Shown here: positions 8,595 through 17,028 of the stretch, piece after piece
How positions within the stretch are numbered: position 1 is the first letter of the stretch
Layout: each line of letters begins with the position of its first letter
Assembly: GCF_002848135.1 (NCBI RefSeq)
Contig: NZ_PKGB01000014.1
Location: 1 to 64,000 of the forward strand
DNA: 64,000 nt
Source of the DNA: Hydrogenovibrio sp. SC-1
Lineage (GTDB): Bacteria; Pseudomonadota; Gammaproteobacteria; Thiomicrospirales; Thiomicrospiraceae
Direction of reading: 5' to 3'
Notes under the pieces: generated by a model
What the model was told of the DNA's origin: nothing
The model's database searches: none
What the model saw: only the letters and a program-made list of their open reading frames with translations
Position numbers and translations under genes: made by a program

Positions 8595-9346
8595 AACCAG
8601 TAATTGCAATTATTATGTTGATACTCTCTTGTCCTTCATGGGCCTTGGACAAAACGCCTAATGAGCAGGTAAGCGTTCAAAAAGAACGTAGTGATAGTTC
8701 TAATCTTGAAATATCAAAAGTTGAAGTCTCAAAGTTTGAAAAGAACTTTTGGGGGTTGTCTGATCAAGAATGGCAGCGCTATTTAAAGATCAAGCCGATT
8801 GCCCAAAAACTAGGGAAAACGTCAGTCAGTAGTACACCTCCAGAGATTTTAGCTATCTTTGCTGAAAATAATTCAGAACGCCGCCGGTTCGCTAAATTGT
8901 TTGCCGAAAAATACGATTTATACGTCGGAAACTTATTAGCCGTGAATGCTGCTATATCAAGTATTCAAGACGAAATGTATGCTCATAAACCAGTACTAAA
9001 CCCTAATAAAATGAATGCTCTTCGAGGTTCGTCTTTTAGAACCACTGATACGATTCAGTACTTCACTGAATTAAATTGCGATGATTGCGATATTGCTCTT
9101 CGAAAGTTAATACGTCAAGTGCGGCTCTATGGAATGAAGATGGATATCTTTTTTGTTGGTAAAAACGTATCTGAAGATCAGATCAAACAGTACGCTGAAA
9201 CCAATATTCCAAAGGAATTAGTTCTAAAAAATAAGCTTACTCTAAATGTTGACCCCGGCTTTGCAAAAAAACATGACCTACTAATTCCCGTGTCCTTTAT
9301 TTCTCATGACGGTGGGCCTCTTGAGAACCATGACCCGAACTTATAG
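8591..9346 (+). CDS. ICE transfer protein, PFL_4693-like (TIGR03759), thioredoxin-fold candidate
   Basis: 251 residues with a signal peptide ending near SWA (about residue 18), so periplasmic. A CxxC motif (C163-D-D-C166, in ELNCDDCDIA) lies in a region that reads like a thioredoxin-type fold. A protein of this kind precedes the lytic transglycosylase in MPF-G ICEs. It may handle disulphides in the Cys-rich transfer proteins downstream. The start overlaps the previous stop by 4 bases. The family name is from memory of the ICE core set and gene order. Confidence 0.65.
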   Translation: MKPVIAIIMLILSCPSWALDKTPNEQVSVQKERSDSSNLEISKVEVSKFEKNFWGLSDQEWQRYLKIKPIAQKLGKTSVSSTPPEILAIFAENNSERRRFAKLFAEKYDLYVGNLLAVNAAISSIQDEMYAHKPVLNPNKMNALRGSSFRTTDTIQYFTELNCDDCDIALRKLIRQVRLYGMKMDIFFVGKNVSEDQIKQYAETNIPKELVLKNKLTLNVDPGFAKKHDLLIPVSFISHDGGPLENHDPNL

Positions 9347-9848
9347 TTTTTTGTTATCAGTTCTACTATTTACGTGGAGTTGTTCTGCGGCCTCTAAGTA
9401 TGAATCGATATTTGATGAAGTCGGTCGTAACCTTGGGATCGACCCCATTATTCTATATGGCCTTGCTGTTCAGGAATCATCCCCACCTGACCAACATAGG
9501 CCTTGGCCGTGGACTATCAATGTTGCAGGAAAAGGCTATTGGTTTAACACGAAGTCTGAGGCAGTTGAAGCTATAAAGATTGCGACTCGGTTGGGTATTC
9601 AAAACATTGACATTGGAATGATGCAGATCAATTGGAAATGGCATGGCCACCACTTTAAATCATATAGTGAGGCACTGGATCCAAAAAGAAATTTAGAAAC
9701 TGCTGCAAGCATTTTAAAGACGTTTAAAAACTACCCGATTTTTGTGGCTATTGGTAAGTACCACTGCCCTTCTAAGGTTCCTTGGTGTGAAAGAGCTGCT
9801 CAAGAATATGCCGTTAAAGTAGTGAACAGGATTAAGTCATTATTATGA
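9330..9848 (+). CDS. Lytic transglycosylase (VirB1-like, SLT fold)
   Basis: An exported peptidoglycan-cleaving enzyme that opens the wall for the secretion channel. A hydrophobic leader is followed by YESIFDEVGRNLGIDPIILYGLAVQESS, where the Glu in QES is the expected catalytic acid. NIDIGMMQINWKWH matches the GxMQIN motif, and YAVKVVNRI the C-terminal helix. I chose the ATG at 9330 (172 residues), overlapping the previous gene by 17 bases. An upstream ATG at 9306 would put extra residues before the signal peptide. Confidence 0.85.
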   Translation: MTRTYSFLLSVLLFTWSCSAASKYESIFDEVGRNLGIDPIILYGLAVQESSPPDQHRPWPWTINVAGKGYWFNTKSEAVEAIKIATRLGIQNIDIGMMQINWKWHGHHFKSYSEALDPKRNLETAASILKTFKNYPIFVAIGKYHCPSKVPWCERAAQEYAVKVVNRIKSLL

Positions 9849-10345
9849 AAAAATTAGTTTTCGTTTTTCTCTCGATTGGGATATTCAATGTGGCATTTGC
9901 TACCCCGCCGACTTGGGGTGTTCTTGGGCCAACAAAGCCTTTTCAATCTCCTATTGGCCAAAATATCAACAGGCCTGTAAAACCTCAGATTAATCCGATG
10001 TCTTATGCTCAAATGGTAGGTAACAACTTGCCCATAAAGTCACGCCTTTCGCCAGGTAAGTTTGAAAGATTTCGCTCAGAACCAGCCGTTCGAGTGACAC
10101 GGCCTATTTGCCTAGTTGGTTACGATGATTTGTCTTTGTCATGGCTGGAAAATAATCGAGATGCATTGTCTCGATACAATGCCGTTTGCTTTGTGATGCA
10201 AGTTCAAAATTTAGCTCAAATGAAACGTATCAAACGTATTGCTGGGAAGATATTATTTCAACCGGTATCTGGTGAACAGATAGCTTTAGACTTTAAAGTT
10301 CCAGCTTACCCAGCATTAATTTATGATGGATGGGTGATCCAGTAA
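9845..10345 (+). CDS. ICE transfer protein, PFL_4695-like (TIGR03765)
   Basis: 166 residues with a signal peptide ending at AFA (about 19). The C-terminal half (RPICLVGYDD to FKVPAYPALIYDG) reads like the conserved part of the ICE family found between the transglycosylase and traD. That family ends with a hydrophobic YPxLI segment reminiscent of TrbC/TraW-type thioredoxin-like proteins. Starts overlapping the previous stop (ATGA) and ends in TAATG with traD. Function is unknown beyond a role in conjugation. Confidence 0.65.
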   Translation: MKKLVFVFLSIGIFNVAFATPPTWGVLGPTKPFQSPIGQNINRPVKPQINPMSYAQMVGNNLPIKSRLSPGKFERFRSEPAVRVTRPICLVGYDDLSLSWLENNRDALSRYNAVCFVMQVQNLAQMKRIKRIAGKILFQPVSGEQIALDFKVPAYPALIYDGWVIQ

Positions 10346-12525
10346 TGTTTTTTGGCCGACCAAAGTATCCCATTGAATCTTTATTAAGGCCACCGGTTGA
10401 GCTGTACTCTGCTTGGACGGCATGGTTATTGGCTGTAGTTGCTATTTATATGCCTTCATTGATTATGATGACTCAAGGTGTTGCTTATGTCGCTTGTGCA
10501 GCACTTTTTTTCGTTGGTCTAAACCGATTCTTTCAGGGTTACGCAATCTGGAAGTATCATAAGAATCTAGTTCGCCTTCCGTATTACGGTCTTAAGCCAC
10601 GCCAAATTCCAGTTAGTAATCGCCATTTATTTTTAGGTATGGGATTTAAATGGACTCAACGACATACGCAGCGGCTTCAGGATGCTTTAGATCCAGTTAA
10701 CGAGGGTTATTTGGAACCTGGATTTGGCTATCAATTGGGACGTAACTTAGAAAGCATTTATTTTAGTTGGCCAGTCCAAAAGGCATTATTTCCTTTTAGT
10801 TTTTTAGAAAAACATAGTTCCTGGTTTAAGGCCGCTTCTAAAAAATCAAAAAATGTGTGGTTAGCATTTTGGTTTCGAAGCATATTGGCTCCGCTTCCAC
10901 CAGTGGGCGGTAAACCAGCGATTCATGCTGTTGGTATGTTAGAAGGTGAAAAAGCCATAGTATTGCCATTGGGTGAGCGTGTTGGCCATACACTCGTGCT
11001 AGGTACAACTCGTGTCGGAAAAACTAGGCTTGCCGAGATCCTGATTACTCAAGATATCCGTCGTGGAGATGTGACATTTGTGTTTGATCCTAAGGGTGAT
11101 GCGGATCTGATGATGCGCTGCAAGATGGAAGCGGAAAGGTCTGGTCGCCCTTTCTACAATTTCAATCTTGGCTTTCCTGAAATATCTGCTAGGTATAACG
11201 GTATCGGTAATTTCTCAAAAATTACCGAACCGGCTGGACGTTTAACAGATGCCTTACCCTCTGAAGGTAACAGTGCAGCGTTTAAGGAATTTGGATGGCG
11301 GTTTGCCAACATTGTTATTCAAGCAGATGTCGCGCTTGGCAACAAGCCGCATTATCAACGCATCAGACGATACATTAATAACGTCGAGCCTTTATTAATG
11401 GATTATGGTCGTACAACCCTTAATAAACTGGGGCCTGAAGGCTGGCAACAAACCTATAACCAGATTCTCAATAACCTAAATCCCCAAACGCTTCCGTTCG
11501 CCTTGAAGGATCGCAACCCCGAAGCGATCGCATTATTAAAAACCGTTGAGAAGTTGGATTTTTATGAACCGGTGCTCGACGGCCTGTTATCTGCATTCAA
11601 ATATGATCGTTCTTATTTCGATAAGATCGTCTCCTCTCTTGGCCCGCTTCTGGAGAAACTAACGACCGGCAGAATCGCTGATTTAATTGCTCCGAATTAT
11701 GATGATTTAACAGATAAGCGACCAATCTTTGATTGGATGTCGGCCATTCGACAAGAAGCTGTGGTTTATGTTGGTCTTGATGCTTTATCTGACTCAACCA
11801 TTGCAAGTGCAGTCGGCGCTTCGATGTTTGCTGATTTAACTTCCGTCTCTGGGTTTATATATAAACACGGAATTGACTTTGGATTACCTTCTGGACTCAT
11901 AGAAAAGATTAAATCCGGTAAGTTAAAGATTTCCATTCATGCAGACGAATTCAATGAGCTTGTTGGAGATCAGTTTATACCAATGGTCAATAAGGCTGGC
12001 GGTAGCGGCTTCCAAATTACGGCCTATACCCAGACAATTTCAGATATTGAGGCTAGAATCGGCTCAAAATCCAAATCCGGTCAGATTCAAGGTAACTTCA
12101 ACAATTTAATATTGTTACGAGTTAAGGAACCCGAAACAGCTGAAGTTTTGACTAAGCAGCTTCCTAAAGTTCGTGTTAATGAGTTGATGCAGGTTTCTGG
12201 TGCAAATGACTCATCTAACCCAGGAAGTGGTGTGGACTTCACCTCAAAGAATGAGGATCGACTTAGTACACGAGAAGTTGAAATGCTGACTAATTACGAC
12301 ATTATTTCATTGCCGAAAGGTCAGGCATTCGCATTGATCGAGGGCGGTAACTTATACAAGATCAGAATGCCTTTGCCGGAAAAGGAAGATGATAAAAATA
12401 TCACGACAGACTTCAAAAAAGCCTATGAACAAATGAAGGCTAAATACAAAACAGGCGAAGGTCTTTTGTCTAAAGATAACCATTGGCTTGATCTAATGGA
12501 TGACATAGATAAGGTGGCTGCATAA
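10345..12525 (+). CDS. traD: Conjugative coupling protein TraD (SXT/TOL type, VirD4 family)
   Basis: The coupling ATPase that brings the relaxase-DNA complex to the secretion channel. Two N-terminal membrane spans (about 20-60) precede a cytoplasmic motor with Walker A GTTRVGKTRL (about 220-229), FVFDPKGDADL and a Walker B-like VVYVGLDAL (about 472). SIHADEFNEL and GSGFQITAYTQT are conserved motor motifs. I prefer the ATG at 10345, overlapping the previous TAA as TAATG, giving 726 residues; an ATG at 10330 in frame would add 5. Confidence 0.9.
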   Translation: MFFGRPKYPIESLLRPPVELYSAWTAWLLAVVAIYMPSLIMMTQGVAYVACAALFFVGLNRFFQGYAIWKYHKNLVRLPYYGLKPRQIPVSNRHLFLGMGFKWTQRHTQRLQDALDPVNEGYLEPGFGYQLGRNLESIYFSWPVQKALFPFSFLEKHSSWFKAASKKSKNVWLAFWFRSILAPLPPVGGKPAIHAVGMLEGEKAIVLPLGERVGHTLVLGTTRVGKTRLAEILITQDIRRGDVTFVFDPKGDADLMMRCKMEAERSGRPFYNFNLGFPEISARYNGIGNFSKITEPAGRLTDALPSEGNSAAFKEFGWRFANIVIQADVALGNKPHYQRIRRYINNVEPLLMDYGRTTLNKLGPEGWQQTYNQILNNLNPQTLPFALKDRNPEAIALLKTVEKLDFYEPVLDGLLSAFKYDRSYFDKIVSSLGPLLEKLTTGRIADLIAPNYDDLTDKRPIFDWMSAIRQEAVVYVGLDALSDSTIASAVGASMFADLTSVSGFIYKHGIDFGLPSGLIEKIKSGKLKISIHADEFNELVGDQFIPMVNKAGGSGFQITAYTQTISDIEARIGSKSKSGQIQGNFNNLILLRVKEPETAEVLTKQLPKVRVNELMQVSGANDSSNPGSGVDFTSKNEDRLSTREVEMLTNYDIISLPKGQAFALIEGGNLYKIRMPLPEKEDDKNITTDFKKAYEQMKAKYKTGEGLLSKDNHWLDLMDDIDKVAA

Positions 12526-13199
12526 TGTCTGACTCTGCATCTCAAGCTGAGAATACAAAGAAGGGACTATTCCTAACCCTTTTGGATATAGTTGTCGCTT
12601 TGATAATGACTTACCTCGGATCTCTTTTTCTATCCGTCATTATTGAACTTCTGGGAATCTTTTTTAATTGGTGGGATCTACCAGGTGCGTTACACGCAAA
12701 GGCATCTCTTAAAAAAGAGCTGGAATGGTTAAATTCTGATTTTAAAGAAATAATGATTGCCCCAGTTGAAATCGCGCTTTTCGCCTTAAAATTAATGTAC
12801 GAATATGTAATTGAGGCAAGCCATTTAACTTGGTTAATTGAAAAGCTGCAAGGAACTGTCTTAGAGCAATATTTTATTGCCATAGCATATACCATCGAAC
12901 TCAATGCTGTGCGATTAGCAGTGATCGTAATGTCTCTCCCAGCCTTCATTCTATTTGGAATCTATGCCATTGTAGACGGCTTGAATGAAAGAGACGTTAG
13001 AACTTGGTCAGGTGGCCGAGAAAGTTCATTCGTATATCATCATACAAAACGTTGGATTACAACCTTTATTTACCTTCCGATAATCGTTTATTTATCTTCG
13101 CCCTGGAGCATTCACCCATCGTTATTCATGCTAGCTTTCGCTTTACCTTTTTCTTATGCGATTTGGCTTGCCACAATGTACTTTAAAAAATATATGTGA
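12525..13199 (+). CDS. ICE membrane protein, PFL_4697-like (TIGR03747)
   Basis: 224 residues with about four to five membrane spans (near 15-45, 120-145 as an amphipathic part, 130-155, 180-200 and 200-222). Overlaps traD by one base in TAATG. In MPF-G ICEs a membrane protein of this size always follows traD, which is the main reason for the call. Probably partners the coupling protein in the inner membrane. No catalytic motif. Confidence 0.65.
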   Translation: MSDSASQAENTKKGLFLTLLDIVVALIMTYLGSLFLSVIIELLGIFFNWWDLPGALHAKASLKKELEWLNSDFKEIMIAPVEIALFALKLMYEYVIEASHLTWLIEKLQGTVLEQYFIAIAYTIELNAVRLAVIVMSLPAFILFGIYAIVDGLNERDVRTWSGGRESSFVYHHTKRWITTFIYLPIIVYLSSPWSIHPSLFMLAFALPFSYAIWLATMYFKKYM

Positions 13200-13207
13200 G
13201 GCTCGAA

Positions 13208-13960
13208 ATGATTTCTAAAATTGAAAAAAGCTTCTACCTAGCCTATCAACCAATCGTCGATCGAAATAAGAAAATTGTCAAATATGAAGTTTTATCTCGA
13301 TGGGATTTTGAGCAAATCAAGATAACGCCACAAGAACTTATTGATTGGGCTGAAGACGATATTGGAGGAATCATTTTATTAGACGCGATGGTTTTTAAGC
13401 GATTTACAAAAGATTTCAACGAGCTGAAATTGAAAAATAACGTTAAATTCTGTTTGAATGTCAGCCCAATAACGCTTGGTATGGATCCAAACTTCATTTT
13501 AAATATTGAGAGCGTTATAAAATCGACAACCGCCAAGCGCGTTGAGGTCGAAGTTTTGGAAAGTAAGGTCAAGCCTGAACTTGAGTTTTCAGTACAAACC
13601 GCACTTAGGTTGATTTGCCAAAAAGGCATAGGGATATCGCTTGATGACTTTGGGAATGGCCACGCTTGTGTAAGAAAGTTAATTCATGGCTATACAAATA
13701 TTAAAATCGATGGTGAATTAGTTTCCAAAATACATTTGTGCAGCAGAACAAAACATGTTGTGTCCACCGTTATTGAGTTGGCACACACACTGGGCAAAAC
13801 CGTTACCGCAGAAAAAATTGAGTGTACCGAACAGTATCATGAGCTACTGGCCATTGATTGTGATTTTTTTCAAGGATTCTTTTTTGGTCGTCCGATGAAG
13901 CTTGAAGACCTAAATAAACCTTGTTATTCAGCGCCTTTCTTTTGGGAGAAGGTTGTTTAA
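13208..13960 (+). CDS. EAL-domain protein, probable cyclic di-GMP phosphodiesterase
   Basis: 250 residues forming a stand-alone EAL domain with no sensor or membrane part. The metal and substrate positions look kept: EVLSRW (the EAL motif, as EVL), NVSP, VEVLES, LDDFGNGHA, IKIDGE, AEKIE and QGFFFGRP. So hydrolysis of c-di-GMP is plausible despite the degenerate signature. I chose ATG 13208, with GTGAGG just upstream; a GTG at 13196 is in frame and overlaps the previous stop. It is the last gene of the traD block and ends at the edge of regulon site 2. Confidence 0.8.
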   Translation: MISKIEKSFYLAYQPIVDRNKKIVKYEVLSRWDFEQIKITPQELIDWAEDDIGGIILLDAMVFKRFTKDFNELKLKNNVKFCLNVSPITLGMDPNFILNIESVIKSTTAKRVEVEVLESKVKPELEFSVQTALRLICQKGIGISLDDFGNGHACVRKLIHGYTNIKIDGELVSKIHLCSRTKHVVSTVIELAHTLGKTVTAEKIECTEQYHELLAIDCDFFQGFFFGRPMKLEDLNKPCYSAPFFWEKVV

Positions 13961-14023
13961 AATTACAAATACCGAAACTTGATATTTGTAATCGCCACCC
14001 TTCCCTTCACTTTTTGGCATGAT
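13961..14023 (+). promoter_or_regulatory. ICE regulon site 2: palindromic operator plus -10, upstream of 14051
   Basis: Arms AATTACAAATA (13961-13971) and TATTTGTAAT (13983-13992), spacer CCGAAACTTGA. The -10-like CATGAT (14018-14023), in the context TTTTTGG, ends 31 bases after the right arm. The same TTTGGCATGATT context occurs at site 3. It begins one base after the stop of the EAL gene and drives the secretion genes from 14051. Confidence 0.75.
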
Positions 14024-14050
14024 TGCCCTGTCGTTTTGAGAGGGATAGTC

Positions 14051-14524
14051 ATGAACAAATTACGTTTAATTTCTTTAATTTTTTTTGGGACTTCACTATT
14101 GGCTGGTTGTTCAACCAGTGGTGATGTGAAGCATAAAAACCAGGAAGTCTCTAAGACTCCCATTCAGCCACCGGTTAACAAACCGCAGTATCAAGCAAAC
14201 AAAGTTGAGGTACTGCCACTCGACTCTACAACTCAGTTACGCCCGGTTTCGATTAAACCTTCTTTTTATAGCAGCTATGAAGCTTCAGATATGTCCTCTT
14301 CAGAAAGAAAGGCATTACTGAACATTGTGTCACACCTGCAAGAAATCAATATCTTGATCCGCACTGCTGAGACTCAACAAAACCCAGATCAGAGAATTAA
14401 ATTCCGATATGACTGGCTCAGAAAAGACCTTTATAAGATCAATCGCGGTATATCAGACCACTTAAGCAGTCCAGAATCTCAGCCTCGCTCTTTTGAACCT
14501 GTTATGGGTGAATACCGGCGATGA
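14051..14524 (+). CDS. RAQPRD-family ICE lipoprotein
   Basis: 157 residues starting MNKLRLISL with a lipobox LLAGC (Cys20), so a lipoprotein. The C-terminal part, RIKFRYDWLRKDLYKINRG to ESQPRSFEPVMGEYRR, matches the RAQPRD family that marks MPF-G ICEs, with SQPR in place of AQPR. It is first in the secretion operon under regulon site 2. An in-frame ATG at 13979 lies inside the operator and would bury the signal peptide, so it is rejected. Confidence 0.8.
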   Translation: MNKLRLISLIFFGTSLLAGCSTSGDVKHKNQEVSKTPIQPPVNKPQYQANKVEVLPLDSTTQLRPVSIKPSFYSSYEASDMSSSERKALLNIVSHLQEINILIRTAETQQNPDQRIKFRYDWLRKDLYKINRGISDHLSSPESQPRSFEPVMGEYRR

Positions 14525-14745
14525 ACTTTGATGTCTTTGAAAGTATTGCTGGAGATGTTTCAGTCTTTTCGGCCTTATTTTTAGGACTGTTCATTATGCT
14601 TGTGTTTGCAAGAGTTGGATTGACTGTGATCAGTCACTTTAAGTTAATTCAAAGTGAAAAAATCAAATTAGAAGAATTCACTACTTACACAATTTTTCTA
14701 TTTATTTTTTTAATCATTGCGGTTGCTTTTACGCAATCCATTTAA
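14521..14745 (+). CDS. Small ICE membrane protein, PFL_4701-like (TIGR03758)
   Basis: 74 residues with two membrane spans (about 14-36 and 55-73). Overlaps the RAQPRD gene by 4 bases (ATGA). Size, topology and position match the small membrane protein that follows RAQPRD in MPF-G secretion systems. Likely an inner-membrane component; function unknown. Confidence 0.65.
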   Translation: MNFDVFESIAGDVSVFSALFLGLFIMLVFARVGLTVISHFKLIQSEKIKLEEFTTYTIFLFIFLIIAVAFTQSI

Positions 14746-14760
14746 GCTAGGAGTTTATAA

Positions 14761-15150
14761 ATGAAATCATTCTCTTTTTTTGCGTTAGCTGTTGTTATTG
14801 GGTCATGGGTGCTTAGTTATTCACCTGATGCATTTGCTGTTGTTCCCCAGCAGCCCGATGTTCAGTTGGGTGACATCTTACAAAACGATGCCCCACTAGA
14901 CCAAAAGATCATGAAGATTTTTGGATGGGTCATCACTGTCATTGGTGCCTTTGTCATTATCGGTATTTTAGTGGTAGTCGCTCAAACTGCGATTGGCGAC
15001 CTGAATAAAGTACGTGACGATAAAGAATATAAGAACTTCACCATGACGGACTTTATTCGAAATATTATTTTGGGTGTTGTGGCCATGATGATCTCAATTC
15101 CAATTGGTTACATGCTGTTTTCGTATGGAACGAACATGGCAAATGGTTAA
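14761..15150 (+). CDS. ICE membrane protein, PFL_4702-like (TIGR03745), VirB2-like candidate
   Basis: 129 residues: a signal peptide ending at AFA (about 26) and two membrane spans (about 55-80 and 105-125) separated by a charged loop. Signal peptide plus two spans is the profile of VirB2/TraA-type pilin-like subunits, and this position in MPF-G systems is held by PFL_4702. AGGAG lies about 8 bases before the ATG. Confidence 0.65.
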   Translation: MKSFSFFALAVVIGSWVLSYSPDAFAVVPQQPDVQLGDILQNDAPLDQKIMKIFGWVITVIGAFVIIGILVVVAQTAIGDLNKVRDDKEYKNFTMTDFIRNIILGVVAMMISIPIGYMLFSYGTNMANG

Positions 15151-15156
15151 ACAGAG

Positions 15157-15525
15157 ATGGAGAAGCATAATCTCATTATTGCGAACCTTGATGAAGAACT
15201 GCCCGTATTTAAAGGTGCGACGCTTCCCGAGGTTCTTGTGATTGCAAAATATTCATTTTATATCAGCTTTCTTGTTGGCCTTTTAATCGGATTTATTTTG
15301 ATTAGTTGGATGCTGATCATTGTGCTTTTCTTTTCAATTTTTGGAACCATCGCTCTGATATGGATCTCTTCGGCAAGTTTGAAATCAGTCAAAAGAGGCA
15401 AGCCACCTGGCTACTTTATGCAACTCATTGATATTTTCATGTTTAAGCATTTTCAGAAAAAAACCTACTTCTTACTTAAAAAGTCACGTTGGTTTGGAAA
15501 TAGAGGAATAAATCAAAATGTCTGA
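15157..15525 (+). CDS. Conjugative transfer membrane protein, TIGR03750 type (VirB3-like)
   Basis: 122 residues with a hairpin of two membrane spans (about 32-53 and 54-72) in the first half and a basic cytoplasmic tail. VirB3/TraL-type proteins have this form and follow the VirB2-like gene, as here. Overlaps the next gene by 8 bases. GAGATGG-type ribosome binding is weak, so coupling to the upstream gene is likely. Confidence 0.65.
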   Translation: MEKHNLIIANLDEELPVFKGATLPEVLVIAKYSFYISFLVGLLIGFILISWMLIIVLFFSIFGTIALIWISSASLKSVKRGKPPGYFMQLIDIFMFKHFQKKTYFLLKKSRWFGNRGINQNV

Positions 15526-16204
15526 TCCGTACAAAGATAAAAGAGCAAATGACATTTCCCATATAAATACGTTGAGGTTTGTTATCGGATCATTGATTCT
15601 TACGCTGATTATTTCACTCGGGATTAATTTTATTCAAGCTCAAGAACCAGAAGCTCAAAGACTTTCATTGCCGCCTGAATTGAAATACGGAGCTTCATTA
15701 AGTACAGGGAAAATTAATTCATGGGAGATTTATAACTTTACTGGAGCGATCTATCAGCAATTAAACACTTGGCTAACAAATGGCGAGACTGACTATATTG
15801 ATAATATCAAAAAGTACAGCGCATTGTTCACCCATCGATTTATCGCTCAAAAACATAAAGAATTCACCAAGAAAAAAAACCGCCTAGAACTCAAAGATCG
15901 TCAAAGATCCCTCTCCCCGTTAGGAGACTACTCAGAAACCGATCACTGTGGCAATTATCATGATACGTGCGTTAAAAACTTAGGCGCTGGCCGCTGGAAA
16001 GTATGGCTGGACATTAACCTTAGAGAGTGGCAACAAGCATCTAAGGACACCCTGCCTTATGAATTGAAAAACTTGAAATTGAGAGTGCCATTTCTAGTTA
16101 TTTACGATGACACTAATACTGAATATAACCCCTGGGGGTTAAAGATCGACTATGAGTTTACAAATGAAATTCAAAAAATTTCACTTGAAGGAAGTCAGAA
16201 GTGA
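15518..16204 (+). CDS. ICE transfer protein, PFL_4703-like (TIGR03746), VirB8/TraE-like
   Basis: 228 residues with a short cytoplasmic N-terminus, one membrane span (about 22-42) and a periplasmic domain. This is the bitopic layout of VirB8/TraE core scaffold proteins, and the gene lies between the VirB3-like gene and the VirB9-like region, as expected. The GTG start of the next gene overlaps its stop. Confidence 0.7.
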   Translation: MSDPYKDKRANDISHINTLRFVIGSLILTLIISLGINFIQAQEPEAQRLSLPPELKYGASLSTGKINSWEIYNFTGAIYQQLNTWLTNGETDYIDNIKKYSALFTHRFIAQKHKEFTKKKNRLELKDRQRSLSPLGDYSETDHCGNYHDTCVKNLGAGRWKVWLDINLREWQQASKDTLPYELKNLKLRVPFLVIYDDTNTEYNPWGLKIDYEFTNEIQKISLEGSQK

Positions 16205-17028
16205 GAATTCTATTTTTTCTAGTTATAACGTTAGTCAGCCAGGTTGCACTATCAGATGAGCATATCGTGTGGGACAAAACACCAATCGAATTACATTTAT
16301 CACTAGGAAATGAAAGGCAGGTTGTTTTCCCTGACGATATTGAAATTGGGATATCGAATTCAGCCATAAATCGATTCAAAACCATTACCAGTGTTGACAA
16401 TAGAATGTTTATTGAACCTAGTGTTCAGTTTGAACGACAACGCATTCTAGTTAGGGAATCAAAAACGGGTATTAACTATGTTATTTATTTATCCGTAAAG
16501 ACAGATACTTCTCAGTTAGATCCAGTAGCAATAATTCACAAAGAGAACAAGGTCAAGCCTATTCCTAGTCAAGCTGACTCAGCTAGTAAGAATAGGTCTG
16601 CTGATAAATTATTAAACTCGTATCCTTATTTGACTCGTTATGTTGCTCAACAGCTATATGCCCCCAAAAGATTAGTTAGAAATAATCCTGCGATCCAACG
16701 AATCTCGGTACTAAACAAAAGCTTTACTTCGTTATTCAGATGTACAAGCGGCTCCTTAAGCTGTACTTCGATCGTTGCGACTCCCCTCATCTCTTATAAA
16801 ACGGGCCTACTATACGCCAGTGCTTTAAGGATCAAAAATGTATCGGATTATGCTATCGATATTGATCCAAGACTGGTTAAATCAGATATGAGCCCCGGCG
16901 CACTGTTAGCAGCAACATCTATGCATGGTCGGTTGCTTCCTTCAAGGTATGGCGACAAATCAGAAACTGTGATCATCATCATTCACAAAAGACCGTTATT
17001 AGCTATGTTTTTGGGGTTAAATCAATGA
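16201..17028 (+). CDS. ICE transfer protein, PFL_4704-like (TIGR03749), TraK/VirB9-like
   Basis: 275 residues starting with GTG in GTGA, overlapping the previous stop. Signal peptide ends near VALS (about 18). The periplasmic part is rich in beta structure, as in TraK/VirB9 proteins, which form the outer-membrane ring with the VirB10-like protein encoded next. One Cys pair (C180/C187 region, FRCTSGSLSCTS). Stop overlaps the next ATG. Confidence 0.7.
   Translation: MRILFFLVITLVSQVALSDEHIVWDKTPIELHLSLGNERQVVFPDDIEIGISNSAINRFKTITSVDNRMFIEPSVQFERQRILVRESKTGINYVIYLSVKTDTSQLDPVAIIHKENKVKPIPSQADSASKNRSADKLLNSYPYLTRYVAQQLYAPKRLVRNNPAIQRISVLNKSFTSLFRCTSGSLSCTSIVATPLISYKTGLLYASALRIKNVSDYAIDIDPRLVKSDMSPGALLAATSMHGRLLPSRYGDKSETVIIIIHKRPLLAMFLGLNQ

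Noticed and set aside
13979-13984. TTGATA in the operator as a -35 element
   Set aside because: It lies 33 bases from the shared -10, too far for sigma-70, and is not kept in copy 5.
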